Origin: Myrica gale
Taxonomy: Eukaryota > Streptophyta > Magnoliopsida > Fagales > Myricaceae
Reading direction: 5' to 3'
Length of the DNA: 64,000 nucleotides
NCBI GenBank assembly: GCA_963930655.1
Contig: OZ005621.1
Location: forward strand, 7,489,001 to 7,553,000
Below are positions 23,535-36,908 of the stretch, piece after piece. How positions within the stretch are numbered: the stretch's first letter is position 1; the number at the start of each line of letters is the position of its first letter. The position numbers and the translations under genes were made by a program. The notes under the pieces are model-generated. The model did no database searches, had not been told where the DNA came from, and saw only the letters and a list, made by a program, of their open reading frames with translations.

Positions 23535-23677
23535 TCTTTCTCTCTCTCTCTCTCAACCCACACCCCACAAACAAAACCCAAACCCAAACTCTATTTTCTT
23601 CTCTTGCTTCCAAAGCCGGATTCCTTTCCAATGCATCAGTCTTTTGCTGTAATACCGTGCAGATGATAAACAAACAG
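23535..23677 (+). promoter_or_regulatory. probable 5' leader of the Raf-like kinase, with an 11-codon uORF
   Basis: A CT repeat (about 23,538-23,556) is followed by an upstream frame ATG..TGA at 23,631-23,666 (MHQSFAVIPCR), then a donor CAAACAG|GTACC at 23,677/23,678, implying an intron in the leader. A second short upstream frame (MEWEF) occurs at about 24,398. The acceptor is not fixed. Upstream frames of this kind can lower translation of the main frame. Confidence 0.4.
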
Positions 23678-24425
23678 GTACCTTTTGCTGTTGTTTAACG
23701 AGTATTTCAGTTTTATCCCTTTGGGTTCGTGTAACTCATTACGAATCGTGATTTCGGCCCTCTTTTTCTTTCGTTTTCCCGTTTATTTTTAGATGTTATA
23801 ATTCTATTTGGGATGTTTTTGTTTTGTTTTTCTTCATTGCTTTATTTACGGTGTTGCTTTAATGGCTTCTTTTGTTCATTCCTTCATTTTGATACGTGGA
23901 TCATTGATGATAAGTATATTCTTGTTGAATTCAGAGGTTCCTTTATGGAATCAACGCAAAAACCCATGTTATGGCTGATTGTACGAGAAATGGTTGTAAC
24001 TGTGGGGCATGGATTTTGCTTCTAGTATATTTCTATCTCCTAATTGTGGCTTTCGGTGGAATATATATTTGAGTCTTTCTAAAAGAATACTCCTGGAATA
24101 CTCTTTTGCTTATGTCTTGTTGAAGGTTTGAAGCTGTTGGGGGATTCACAGAAAGTGGATCCAATTGAGAAGACTGGGAGATGCTGTTCATGACCCTTTA
24201 ATCTGTACAGGAGCTGACATTTTCTCTACTGGTTGTGCAAGATAGGTGATTCTGGTTGAATTAAGCCTTTGAAGCTATAGGAGGGGATAATATATTAGTT
24301 GAGTTTGTAAATGTGAAGCGAATCGTATGAGCAATTTTTCTGTATAGGGTGAGGAAGCAAGGCATAAAATGCCAGAGAATATTCATATGAAGCTATAAAT
24401 GGAGTGGGAATTCTCTTGAGGCCAT

Positions 24426-27400
24426 ATGACTAGTGAGGCTCCTAGTACCGCAGGCCAACAGTTCTACAAAGATACGGTGTATGTTCTGTCAAGGGACAGA
24501 GCTGCGGCAGAGATAGATGTAAACAATATCTGTTCACATACAGGTGAGGAATTTTCTTCCAATTTTCTGCGGGATCGTGCTTCTTTGAGAAGATTGCCGT
24601 TGATATCTGAACTGGAACAGCACCAGCCAAACAGAGTGGGGATTAATTTTAAGAACCAGCACCTGGTTTATGAGGATCTCAGTGGGCTTCCTGGGTTGCA
24701 GAGAATTGATTCTGAATGCAGTTCAGAATTCTCAGAGTATGTTCCAGGGACCGGATATGGGGCTCAAGCAGAAAACCAGACTTATGCTGATAATGTAAAT
24801 AAACACCACTTTGAATATGGTGTAATTGGACAAGTACCATTTAAGTATGCTGAAGTTAGTAATCCTGATAGACGAACTTCAGCACCATGTGTAGTGGAGC
24901 CCTCTGGTTCATACTATCGTTATGGAATGGACTTTTCGGAAGGTTCTTTATCTGGCAAGATGAAAGTTCTATGCAGCTTTGGGGGAAGAATATTACCAAG
25001 GCCAAGCGATGGTAAACTTAGATATGCCGGAGGAGAGACAAGAATTATATCCATCAGAAAGAAAGTCATTTGGGAAGAACTTATGAAGAAGACTTCTGCA
25101 ATTTGTGGCCAACCTCATACAATCAAATACCAGCTTCCTGGTGAGGACCTTGATGCACTTATATCTGTTTGTTCAGATGAGGATCTTCATCATATGATAG
25201 AGGAATATCAAGAGCTGGAAAGAATTGAGGGTTCTCAACGACCAAGGATATTTCTAGTATCTTCAAATGAACATGAGAGCCCATGTTCTTCAGAAGGGCG
25301 GGCTGCCCAGCCAATTGATGTTGATTATCAGTATGTTGCGGCTATTAATGGCACAGTGGACCCAAGTACCAGGAAGAGCTCTAGTGGGCAGAGTTTGACA
25401 AGCCAGACCAGCCAGTTTGGAAACACCTCCGATTATAGTCCAACTTTTCAGAGGGACTCTCCTACTTCAGCATATGCTTTAGAGAATAAGGATTATAGTC
25501 CAAGTGCTTCAAATTTGGTAGGAAGGTTCTCAAAACCTGCTTCTCAGTATTTAGCTGCACTTCAGATACCAAGCAAGTCATTCAATCATTCCCCTCCTGT
25601 ATCTCTGGGCCAGCATTGTGCTCCTAAGAATTCTCATGTGCAAGCATATGTGGATCCACCATGTGTTGATGGTAACAAAAGTAGCAATCCATTTGAAATG
25701 GAAATAGTACCTGGTGACAGTCCCAGTTATGTACAAAGCTCCTATTATCTTGATGGCTTGCGTAATTGTAATAATCTTCCTCGTGGGCCTCCATTGATGA
25801 ATTACCATCTCCCTAACGAATATTTGGCAGAAACTGGCCGGGATAGCAAGTCTCATGTCAGAAATTTTCACCAGCGAAGCCTCAGTAGAGACTTTCTACA
25901 TTCTCCATCACATGGGCAAAATGAAATGAACTACGAGAGACAAATGCTTGAGGACAGGCCATTCCCTGAGGATCCAATGGGATTATGGTCAGAGTTTAAT
26001 GATACAAATTTTTCTCATCGCAAAATAATGCATGCACTATCTGACTCACAGTTACAGGAACATTGTGAGAGGTCCAATTTCAACTTCCCACTATCCTCCT
26101 CGAGTGCTGATAGAGAAAAACCACCTTCACTGGGTATGTTAAATTCCCCATTACATTGTGAAGACAGGGTTTTTGAGAAGCACAAATTGCCTGAATATGA
26201 GAATCGGCCTACTCTCGTTACCCGTGAAGATTGCAGGGAAAATTTCGAACTGGGTCAAGACATGTTCAACTGGTCAGACAGGAATTTTTCCGACCCAGCC
26301 CAACAAACCTCTGAGGGAAATGTTGAAAGTACATCAAATGATAATGCCACAGAGCTTAAGAACTTTCCGAACCTCAACTATCTCCCAACTATTTGTCTAT
26401 CCTCACAAGAGGTGCAAAACCTCAAAGGAGAGATTCTTGTTTCACCGCTCCTTTCTTTCGAATGTTCTGTAGATGGAATGAGGAGACACCCCCATGGTTC
26501 CCAATTAGATGCAGCCATCCCCAAGTTTTCAAATGAAAGCCAAGCTTCTGATAACGCTAAGCCCTGTGCTCTGACTGAGACATTAAGTTATCAAGCAGTG
26601 TCTGGAGGGTACCCTGCACTATTACCTCAGGGATTGGATGACCAAGGATCCATGGGTCCAAGCTGTGTAAGTATATTCCTATTTGCGAAAATGAATTCTT
26701 CCAAAATTGACATCATTGAGAATAACCTGCAATGTTTTTCCTTATATCAGAAGTCAACAGGCATTGTTCCGAGAATGGAAGCTCCTCTCCATAATACAGG
26801 TGCCCTAAATTATCCTGAGCACAAGGATGAGATTGTGGAACTTAGCAGACAATCTTATGACAGAGTACAGTCTGGAGACATTATAGGTGTCCAACTACAG
26901 TCATCAGACAGTCGTCCTGACAATAACATGCTGGAATCTTTAGTTATTGAAGATGTAACTGATTGTCCGCCTCCTGGCATTCCCTTGTCAGTAGAAGTTG
27001 TTCCCCGTGTAGAAGATGAGGCCACTGACGATTCAGCATCTCCTACATACACAGAAGCAGAGGATGACACATCAGAATCTGAATGCGAGGTAAACATTTT
27101 TCTTACAGGAATAGAGTTCATTTTTGGTGATAGTGTGTTTAGGCATCGATTGACCTCCTACCCCATATTTATAGGGTGTGAAAGGTGATGGCAGAGATAG
27201 GGATGACTCTATCACTGATACTGCAATAGCTGAAATTGAAGCAGACATCTACGGTTTGCAGGTTTTTTATTCATGTTCTCGATTTATGCATGATTTATGG
27301 TCCCCTTTTCCTATCGTGGGGCTAGACTTTTTTGTTTGCCATGCCTGGAAGATGGCCAAATTAGGCAAATGTTTTCTTTTTGCTCTTCCTCACTTCCAGG

Positions 27401-30084
27401 GACTCTTTCATGGTGAGAATGGGTGCAATTGGCTGTGAATAATCTTACCGTTGAATGTACAACTCTTTTGGAAATGAATAGTTTTTTTTCTCGAGGAAAT
27501 TTTTTTAGTGAAAATCTATTATTTTTCTCAGTTCTAGGCTAATCTTTACATTACTTGATTTTGAACCATGTCTAATAAATGACCACGAGAGATTCCCAAC
27601 ATTGCTGCTTCCTTCAGATTTCCTAGTTTGCAACTTGCAAGGGATTTTTACACAGGCTATGCAAAGTTCAGTATACAAAACAGGCACTCTGTGGGGGCTT
27701 CCTAGGTTTAGAGTTGTAGACATTAAACAGTGATTGGTGTGATATACCCATAAAAATTGATCACACAGCTGCTTGAAATTGTGTATCCGTGAGGAAAAAA
27801 GTTGCAGCTATATGGTGGTCCTGTTCGAAGAACATAGAGAACGATGCATTATGATAACAAAGTCCCCGTCTTTGGTATCGTGTTTAGAAACAAATTTCTG
27901 TGTACTTTATAAGTACTTTATGTTCTGTAACAGACAATGTTATGATCTGAGAACACAGTATAACTACTGCTCTTGTTTTTCTTCACTACATAAGCCTTTT
28001 AGTGGTCATGTCAAAAGCAAATTCAGATTCGGGGAAGACAACCTGAAATTCTGAAAACTAGGGAACCGTTGACTTCCAAAGTTTTGAGTTTCATTAATAA
28101 AACAAGAGGACTTCACCTCGGAAATGAACATAAAAGACTATTTTTCTCAAAGAGGACTTCATAAAATTCTGGGGAAACGTCAATGGCTGCTGTCTTATTT
28201 GTCAAAGAAAAATTGAGAATGTTAGAAGTACTTAATTAGTCAGCTGTCAGGTATTCTGGACAACCCTCCAATTGAAGATTGACTCTCTGCTCGTGTATAT
28301 GTCTTGCTTTTCGTCTTATTCTTGCCGCTTTTATCTTCCATTTCTGCCAAAAGAAAAGGAAACTCTAGAGTCTTGTTTAACTGAGAGCCTCATGCTGAGA
28401 TGCAGATTATAACGGATGCCGATCTTGAAGAATTGCAAGAGTTAGGATCAGGTACATTTGGAACTGTATATCATGGAAAGTGGAGGGGAACAGATGTTGC
28501 TATTAAAAGAATCAAAAAGAGTTGCTTTTCAGGAAAAACATCAGAGCAAGAGCGACTGGTGCGTCCCAGAATCATCAGTGTTGAACTTCTGAAATTCTCT
28601 ACAATCACAGTTTTTCTGATGACTATTTTCCTAAAATTTTACACAATGTTAAAAAGTTTCAAAGCTTGAAGAAAACATTAAAAAAAAAGCCTCAAACCAT
28701 ATATATGATTATCTCCTCAAAGAATTGAATGGCAGGCTGAACTTAAACATATATATTATGCACTATCTTGGGTTTTCAGAATTTTTCTGAAGGAAATTTC
28801 AACTCCACCTGTCGGTACAGATTAAAGACTTCTGGAGAGAGGCACGGATATTGTCAACTCTTCACCATCCAAATGTGGTAGCATTCTATGGGGTGGTTCC
28901 CGATGGGCCTGGGGGAACATTGGCAACTCTAACAGAATATATGGTGAATGGATCGTTGAGGAATGTACTAATGAGGAAGGACAGGTGATCTGATTCATAC
29001 TTATTTCGTCTCTTTCACCCTCTAAACAGATTTAACCATCAGAATTCTGCCTACAGGGTGCTTGACCGTCGAAAACGGCTACTAATTGCAATGGATGCAG
29101 CTTTCGGCATGGAGTATTTGCATTTCAAAAATATTGTTCATTTTGATTTGAAATGTGACAATTTATTAGTCAACTTGCGGGATCCTGAACGACCCATTTG
29201 CAAGGTAACTAAATTTTTGAACAAAATTTTGATTGGCCATGATGTCTTATGTATCAATCTTCAAGGATCCACCTATAATGATCAGTAGTGCATCTTTATT
29301 CTCAAGGATTAGAGTTTTCTGAATGATCCTTCTTTCTTTGTCGAGTGGTTTGAAGCACATTCTGCGACGACATGCTTTGTTATGCAACTCACTGGGTTGT
29401 TACCTGCTTTTCAGGTTGGAGACTTTGGGTTGTCAAGAATTAAACGCAACACACTCGTCTCAGGTGGTGTTAGAGGAACCCTTCCATGGATGGCGCCAGA
29501 ATTATTAAACGGTAGCAGCATCAGGGTCTCTGAAAAGGTTTTTGAACTTGGGATAGAGCCTATATCTTCCGCTGGAGTTCATGAATCTTTGAACCAGAAC
29601 CCTTTATGTCCATGGATGTAATGACAAGATCATCTCTGTTTTTTTCTCTTTTTTGACAGGTTGATGTTTTCTCATTTGGTATTGCGCTGTGGGAGCTTCT
29701 GACTGGTGAGGAGCCATATGCGAACATGCATTGTGGTGCTATCATTGGTAAGTTCTGACTTCAATGCCTAATTCACCAAATAATGTTACCAGTACTGTCT
29801 TCACTAGCCATCCTGCTATACTCTGTAACTGCACTTCTCTCCTACGATTTTGATTTCCATTATTTTCGTTGTAATTTTGAACTTTGCATGAAGGCGGAAT
29901 CGTAAGCAACACGCTCAGGCCTCAGCTTCCAGAACGTTGCGATCCCCAGTGGAAAAGGTTAATGGAAGAATGCTGGTCTCCGGATCCTGCAGCCAGGCCA
30001 TCATTCACAGAGATAACAAATAGGCTACGCGATATGTCACTTGCGCTGCAGAAAAAACATCATACACCTGCAGTCAGTAGATAA
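24426..30084 (+). CDS. PB1-domain Raf-like MAPKKK (B4-type), 9 coding exons
   Basis: Exons 24,426-26,666, 26,751-27,089, 27,175-27,261, 28,406-28,558, 28,821-28,984, 29,057-29,204, 29,415-29,537, 29,660-29,747 and 29,894-30,084 (stop TAA) join in phase to about 1,177 residues. The ATG is the first Met after an in-frame TGA 9 bp upstream. A PB1 (octicosapeptide) domain spans about residues 178-272 ([31 protein letters not shown]). A long low-complexity middle follows, then a Ser/Thr kinase domain from about residue 896. It has the G-loop [14 protein letters not shown] Lys923, VHFDLKCDN (HFD in place of HRD, usual in this family), GDFGLSR and [11 protein letters not shown]. The order matches plant B4 Raf-like kinases, several of which act upstream of SnRK2 in osmotic stress. 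Intron 1 (84 bp) is stop-free and in frame. It looks intact. Confidence 0.92.
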
Positions 30085-30640
30085 CAAATTAATTCTATTT
30101 GATTGAAGCCGTCTGTAGAGTAGCTTCATGCAAGCTACTGATGAAGACACTCAACCTGTAGACTGGAAGATGTACTCATGCAAGTCTAGCTAGTGGGATC
30201 GAAAAACCTGAAACTTTTTGTTTGCGGTAAAAATATTATTCGGAAGGTTGGAGTTCACTGCAGAGTTCTTGTACTTTTTCTTGCAGGAAATTGTGGGACT
30301 CAATGGCTTCTAGGACATGGAGCTTTTGTTGGGCTGCATTTGGAGAGGAGGAATTATCTGCCCAGAAGAAGTACTACGAGTTTTGCAGAAAGCAATCACC
30401 CGGCCCTCAGATGCTAACCCTTAAATACATTATATAAAGAATCTAGGAGCTAGCCTACAACCTAGCTAGAATCTTGCTGCTCTAGTGAGTTGTAAGTTGT
30501 CAGAAAGGATCTGATCTTTTTCAGCTTTGTATAATTCTATTTGAATTTCCTGCCGCTGTACACAAATTGGATGTACATTTGCATCTCGATTAATTTCATA
30601 TCTTGGTGAAAAAAAACGTTGTTCTAGAGATTTGCCTCTC
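30085..30640. other. 3' flank of the Raf-like kinase gene
   Basis: Probable 3' UTR and flank. No conserved frame and no canonical AATAAA close to the stop; ATATAAAG at about 30,432 is a possible signal. Confidence 0.35.
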
Positions 30641-30655
30641 TCTAGAACTGCCGCT

Positions 30656-31040
30656 ATATGATAATCGCGGTAGACTATCGTGGTGGTTTTCGCGACCGCT
30701 GGTGAAGACATCAGGTCTATAGCGGTGGTCATATAGCAGCGATCAAGACCACCGCAATAGAACTTCGGGTCTATAGAGACGGTTATTCAGCAGCGGTCTA
30801 GACCGCCGCTATAGACCCAAAGTTATATCGCGGCGGTCATATAGCAGTAGTCTCGACCGCTGCTAGAGACCCGAAGTTCCATCGCGACAGTCATCTAGCA
30901 GCGGTCTCGACCGCCACTATAGACCCGAAGTTATATAACGGCGGTCATATAGCAATGATCGTGATCCCGCTATAGATCAGAAGAGGTTTTTTTTGCAGCG
31001 TTTATGGAAACACTGCTACATGTCTTTAGCAGCGTTTTTT
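30656..31040. repeat. palindromic tandem array, CACTA-like subterminal repeats
   Basis: At least five units of about 55-65 bp. Each pairs CGACCGCCGCTATAGACCC with GCGGCGGTCATATAGCAG, so each unit can fold into a hairpin. Repeated AGCGGCGGT/ACCGCCGCT words are typical of the subterminal zones of plant CACTA (En/Spm) transposons, but no CACTACAAGAAA-type terminus was found. The assignment to CACTA is therefore tentative; the array itself is plain. Confidence 0.65.
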
Positions 31041-32164
31041 CGACCGCCGCTAAAATGTTCTATGTCAGCATTTTACTATTTTTTTATTGTTTTTATTTTC
31101 GTCCAGCATTTTAAAACACCACTAGATACGTACTAAAAAAGTTGTAATAGAAAAGTGTAATAAAACAAAATATATTTCATCATTAACTAAATAATCACGT
31201 CTTACAAGTTTTACAACAAACACAAATAAGTTCTAAAAATGTCGCAATAGTCTATAAACTAGCAAGTAATGACATTTAACAATAAATAACAATAACTTTA
31301 ATCTTTGAATCTACGTCCGTCATCCTTGATTATTATTACTTAAAAAAAAAAGAACGAATGAAGAAATGGTATAAATTACCAAATTTCATATTGGGATTTT
31401 ATCGAGGAAAACTGAATTTAATAATAATTCTAAAAAATTTAAAACGCAACCTTAATTAGTCTTTCTGAGTTAAAAGTGCAGACATGGCTATTACTTATCT
31501 GAAATATTATAAAGAATATGCGACTCAAACCTAGCTTGAGAACTACAATTTTTGGTCGTGGGATTTTCCTTGTTTTGCAATGATTTTTTTTTATTCGTAT
31601 ATATATATCAATTGTAAGCGTCTGTTGCCACTGCTACAATAATAAACAGCTTGCAACTGGAATATATATATATATATATAGCTTTACAACTCAAAGCCAT
31701 CATAATATATACTCACAGAGATCCAAAAATCCCACAACTACTACCCCGACAAGAACAATAAAAATTAACTTTGGAAAAGGTACGTTACGCGGCCTATATA
31801 GAAAGCTGATCTGTCTCTATCAGCGTAGAAGCTCTGTTTTCAAAAAAAATTAGTAAGCTATATATATCTGCATATTTCACCCCTGACCAAATTGCCTGGC
31901 TCCGCGTTACAAATTCAATACGGCAACGCCTTGGTCATGCCTACATTGCCTAGTTATCCCTTGCATTTAAAGTCAGCCTCATATGAACCAAATACGGCTT
32001 AAAAACCCTTTTCTAAGTACTTGAAATGGCAAGAGAGAGAGTCCAACACTCGTGTATGATCAGGGCTGTCAAAATAGAATTACGATCCTCTCCGATTTTC
32101 TTTCTAAATTGTATGATATAATTCAAAGAGAACTAGACACAAGAGGTAGTCTCTACATTATTTA
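31041..32164. other. AT-rich intergenic DNA
   Basis: May be the interior of the element whose subterminal array precedes it. It contains a (TA)n run at about 31,662-31,681. No gene. Confidence 0.35.
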
Positions 32165-32384
32165 GTGTTGCTCACCCCGGTTGGCTCCTTCCAATTTTTT
32201 TAAAATTTACTAGGCCCACCCCCTTGTCTGCCCAGATGCCTTAGCCCACCCCTAGGCCCAAGCAGCCCAGCCTAGTCCCTTTTTTTTAATTAACAGAGAA
32301 TGAAACTGCCTCGTCCCTGTCCCTCTCCTCTTGCACGACTCCGCCTCTTTCTCTCATGTCCTCCCTCTCCTCAGCTCCTCCACG

Positions 32385-32421
<37 letters not shown>

Positions 32422-33705
32422 CTCATCGAGTACGCACCGGCCACCGCTGAGCGGCGCCTGACATCCCCACCGTCGACTGCTACATCCAGCCTCCTAGATA
32501 TCCCTCTCTCCTCAGCCTCTCTCTCAGCTCAGCCTCCATGAATGATGAAGATTCTATGATGAAGATTTTGGAATTTCTGTAGTTTGGTTTTTATCTCCCA
32601 TTTTATGATATTCTGGACCCTCCCCATTGGGTATTCTCATCAGCGACCGAGAGACGAGAAATTCCTTAATTCTTCATAAAACATTGAGTCCACAACCAAA
32701 CTTCCTCGGAAGTTCGAACCGCATGAATTTGGGAAAAGTTTGTGGAACAAAACAAACGCAGCAGTGCAAAAGTCTGTGGGGTCGAATTTTTCGTTTGGAG
32801 ACCGCTGGGTGTTAGATCTGGAATATAAAAAAAAGGAAATAAATTATTTGCTTACATCAAAATTATTCACTTGAGATTTTTATCAGATTTTGATGTAAAT
32901 ATTTGTTTACATCAAAATTATTTCACCCGTTCAAATCTCCGCCAATTGATGATGAGGATGCTATTCTGAGTAGCTTGCTACTCCATTAGTTATTGTTTCT
33001 CTGTAGAAATTTATTCAAGCCGGAAGCCGCCTTTGCTAATGCACAATCTCATTGCTACTAAACTTGGAGTTCAGAGAATCACACATTACAGTGTTTGACA
33101 CAAAAGAGGAGATCTTATGAGCTTCTCCGGTCTTGGAGGTTAGTTACTCTCATTTTTCAAAGGAGCTCGAAGGGGAGTTTACAGTTTTAGTTTTAGTTTT
33201 TTTTTTATAAATAGTTTTTACAATTTTAGTTAATATTGTATCTTTCAGCATATTAATTTTGGTAGAGAGTTCTTGAAATGGGGGGTGTTGAATTGAAATT
33301 AGTTTTCAAGTTGGGAGATAAATCAATTATGTAAAGGCAAGTACTTCATTTATGGAATTGAAGAGTTATAGTGTTGAAAATGTTTGTAAAATACTCTGGT
33401 CCATTTATGTGTTCTGTTTTACTATGTGTTTTTTATTAGTTGGTGCTCCATTGGTGTCTTGAACAATAAAAAATTTAATCTTTAATGATATTACCACTTA
33501 TTGGTTGATGAATTTTTATTTTGTTTTGTTTAGATGCAGACTCGTAAGATTCAATTGCAACATCTCAGTCTTAGCAAATAGCATTGTAGTTGTATTTCAA
33601 TATAATATATTTTTAATATTTTAATTTTTAATTTTTGATATTTTAACTTTAAGATATTTTTTTTGCATTAAGTAGTAAAAAAATTTTGTTATTGTCTCTT
33701 AGTAG
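32165..33705. mobile_element. degraded Tip100-like hAT element (probable)
   Basis: The left part (32,204-32,290, with AGGCCCACCCCC and CAGCCCAGCCTAGTCCC) resembles an internal zone of the composite element near 5,800-5,870. The right part (33,590-33,700, TTTTGATATTTTAACTTTAAGATATTTTTT) matches the same zone of the element at 38,692-39,840. Between them are a CT repeat (32,392-32,415) and unassigned sequence. The terminal bases and target duplication are not recognised, so the limits are approximate. Confidence 0.35.
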
Positions 33706-34883
33706 TAGGGGTGATTAGCGGACTAGTCGAAAGCGGAATTTAAAATTCCGACATCCGGTCCGCTTCCGCTTCCGACTCTTAGCGGATAGCGGAATTTCAA
33801 CAATGTTTTGGCCCATTTAAGCATTTTTTACCAAAAAATATAAAATTGAATTTTTTTATTAAAATAAAAATAAAAATATTATTCATTTATCACAATTCAC
33901 AAATATAAATATATCTAATATATCAGAAAATTAAAATATACGACCCGATCCTCATAAGAACATTTCTCAATTCATTACAAAGATCTCAATTATATAAATG
34001 AACACAAGTATACAAATGAAAATTAAGAATTTACATTGCACTTGCACGACATCAAGTCATCAACTCACCAAGACACCAAGTTATTAGAGTTGAATTTTGA
34101 AGTAAAATTTTGGTCATCATTTAAAGTTCAAACTAATACAACCATATCATATATTATGATCATATTAGTTTTGATGGCCATTTTATTTAGCTCATAATAT
34201 TTAAAAAACAACAACTCATTGTTGATATTTTGAAAACCGAAAACAACATTCTAGCAACCTTTTTTCGATAAATCGGGGTGCAAAGTGTAAATGCCTCCAT
34301 AGTTCAAGGGTGCAAAGTGTATTTCCCCCTAATTAAAAAATTAATTCCTCAAACTATCACCGAATTCTTAAATATACTTCCACAAACTTTAACTTATTAC
34401 AACTCACTCTCCAAATTATACTTCTTGTTGCGATTTCATCCATAAATCTACTAGAGTTATTATATTAAACGGTTATCATGCCACATGATCAGCATCAGAC
34501 TTTTTGTTTACGTGAAAGATAAATGTACCTTCATTTAAGTCCTTCGATGCCTTCTATGGTTCTTCACGCGATTCATATACCCGAAATATAAGATGTAATT
34601 AGTTTATTTTTATTTATTAGAAAAAAACGATTCACTTAGAATCGATACGGTTAAATTTGAAAAAGTCATTTATTGTTCGTCTGGAATAAAAATAGTTTGA
34701 CATAACAATTCGAGTGGTTTAAGAATGGACGACAATGAGAGTTATAGTTTGGGAGGTAAGTGTAAACAAGTTAAAGCTTATTGAGGTATATTTGATAATC
34801 GAATAGTAATTTGATGGAGAAAAATTGTAATTTATTTTTGTTTCTTTGTTTCTTTCACATTTCTATACTGTTTGGAAAAATAA
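33706..34883. other. intergenic; possible hAT end and fold-back scraps
   Basis: TAGGGGTGATTAGCGG at 33,706, followed by repeated AGCGGA and TTCCGCT words, resembles a hAT terminus that interrupts the preceding element; no partner end was found. At 34,270-34,330 two GGGTGCAAAGTGTA phrases belong to the fold-back family described next. No gene. Confidence 0.35.
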
Positions 34884-35295
34884 GGGGAAAAATACACTTT
34901 GCACCCTCAATATGGAGGTAATGACACTTTACACCCCCACCTTCCCATTTTGTGACATTAACCCCATCAAGTTTCAATATTTGTCGATTTGCACCTCACA
35001 AGCCAGTTGGCCATTAAATGTGACGCAAACTCTGGCATGTGTCATCCTCGTAATTCACTGTTGTTTGTTATGCTCATTTTACCCTTTAAGAAAAATATAC
35101 TTTACATCCCCAAATTTATGGGGTATTGACTGAGGATGCAAAATGTCAATCCCCCATAATTGGGGGTGCAAAGTGTATTTTTTCCAAGGAAAAAATGGGT
35201 TTGTGATACATTATGGGCTTAATGTCACGAAATTGGAAGACGAGGATACAAAATGTCAGTACCCCGTAGTTGGTGTAACAAAGTGTATTTTTTCC
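34884..35295. mobile_element. Mutator-like fold-back MITE
   Basis: The left arm begins GGGGAAAAATACACTTTGCA and the right arm ends as its inverse TGTAACAAAGTGTATTTTTT plus CC; the arms pair over about 85 bp. A third, internal copy of the right arm ends at 35,185. The 9 bp flanks are GAAAAATAA (34,875-34,883) and AAAAGATAA (35,296-35,304), 7 of 9 matching. This fits a Mutator-type 9-bp duplication in an old copy. Confidence 0.55.
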
Positions 35296-35304
35296 AAAAG
35301 ATAA

Positions 35305-36908
35305 TTACTAATTGTGAGTGGTTGCATATTGACCAAAAAAACAAAAACAAAATTACCTAAATGGTACATGTAATTTCACTTTTATTATAAATTGAACATA
35401 AATAAGTTTTTGCAAACTAAAATTAATAAAATTCTATTTACGATGACACAAGAAATACTAAATAGATTAGTTATATTATCGGTTAACAAATCTTAGATAT
35501 AAAAACTCGAGGAGTGACTTTGCATCTCACAAACCAAGAATAAATTTTAAAAAATTGTTAATATTTTTATATTTAAATATAATTTTTTAACAAACTGTCT
35601 CACTTTGGAGTCTCGCCTAAAGCCCCAAATTCTCAATTACCTTATAGCCGTACCTGCTTTAACAAGATTTGGGATACTATAAATAATTACCAAACAAGAA
35701 TCAATAAATTAATTAATTTATGTAGTACTCGAGCATAGCGATTGCAAATAGTAACATAAGATGCACCACTGCAAGGCTATGGGCTTATGAGTAACGAGGC
35801 CCACTACTCTTCAGATGCACCATTTGCAATGCCCGTGTGGAGAAATTGATCAAATCCAGTCCACTTAGTCGGCGATGAAATGTCCAACTTGAAACGGTTA
35901 ATGGACCCCCACGAACCTCACCATCGCCCTACATCAAATGTTTTGCCATTTGTTTCACGAGCCAGAGCCACAAAGCCATCCTAAGGTGGTGTTTGCGAAC
36001 CAAATCTAAAATTTTGGTTCATGAGATTCGGTAAATAAATAGAGAAATAGTTTAAGTACATTTTTTATATTTATTGAAATAAAAACAGATGATTTGATTA
36101 AAATAAAAAATTTATTTATAGTTATTTATTATGCCATAATTTTGGCATTGGGGTGTTAAACTCGAGTCACTTGTTGTGGATTTGATACTTTTGCTACTAA
36201 AGAAGGTTTTTCAGACTTATTGAACGAAGATTATGGGACTACGCACTGCCAAAGTTATCATCAAGACAAAGAGTATCGTTAGGCTAAAAATTTTAGAATT
36301 TGAATTCAATTTTCTAAATTTATATTCATAATATTATTCCTACACGCATATCAATACAACTCAATATTATTTTTTTTACACACATCAATACAACTCAACA
36401 ACTTTTATACGCATACCAATAAAACTCAAACATCAACTAAATATTCATACTATTCCTAAAATTCAATAAATTTTCACAAAATGAACATGTCCAGTTTAGG
36501 CAAAAAAATAGCTCTCATAATAGTTTAGGCTTTTAAATATCCCCTCAAATTGGCCTATCATTGCGTCCTTCTCTTGTCTTCCATTTTTTTCGCTACTCGT
36601 CTGTTTGTTTAATTTCTCAAAATTCAAAAAGTTGTGGGCTTATATAAATAATTCCATAAGTCTCTGAAATTTAAAATAATTCCTTTTAAAAGACCAAATA
36701 ATTAAATGTTGAATGTCAACCGAAGGAGCCGAATAACACATAGATAAATACTAAATGCTGATAATTGTCCAGACACTTGTGAAGCGCACCAGGTAGATTA
36801 ATAGATAGATTAAGAGAATCTACATGACACTTTGGTTAAATAATATTCTTATTTATTTTTTTAATTCTTACTCTGCTATCCGTTCTCTTTGCTATAGTCA
36901 AAGCTTAA
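35305..36908. other. intergenic, MITE-like scraps
   Basis: AAGGTGGTGTTTGCGAACC at 35,988 and ATGAACATGTCC near 36,480 look like ends of the MITE family described at 3,358 and 40,196. I could not pair them with target duplications. No gene. Confidence 0.35.
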
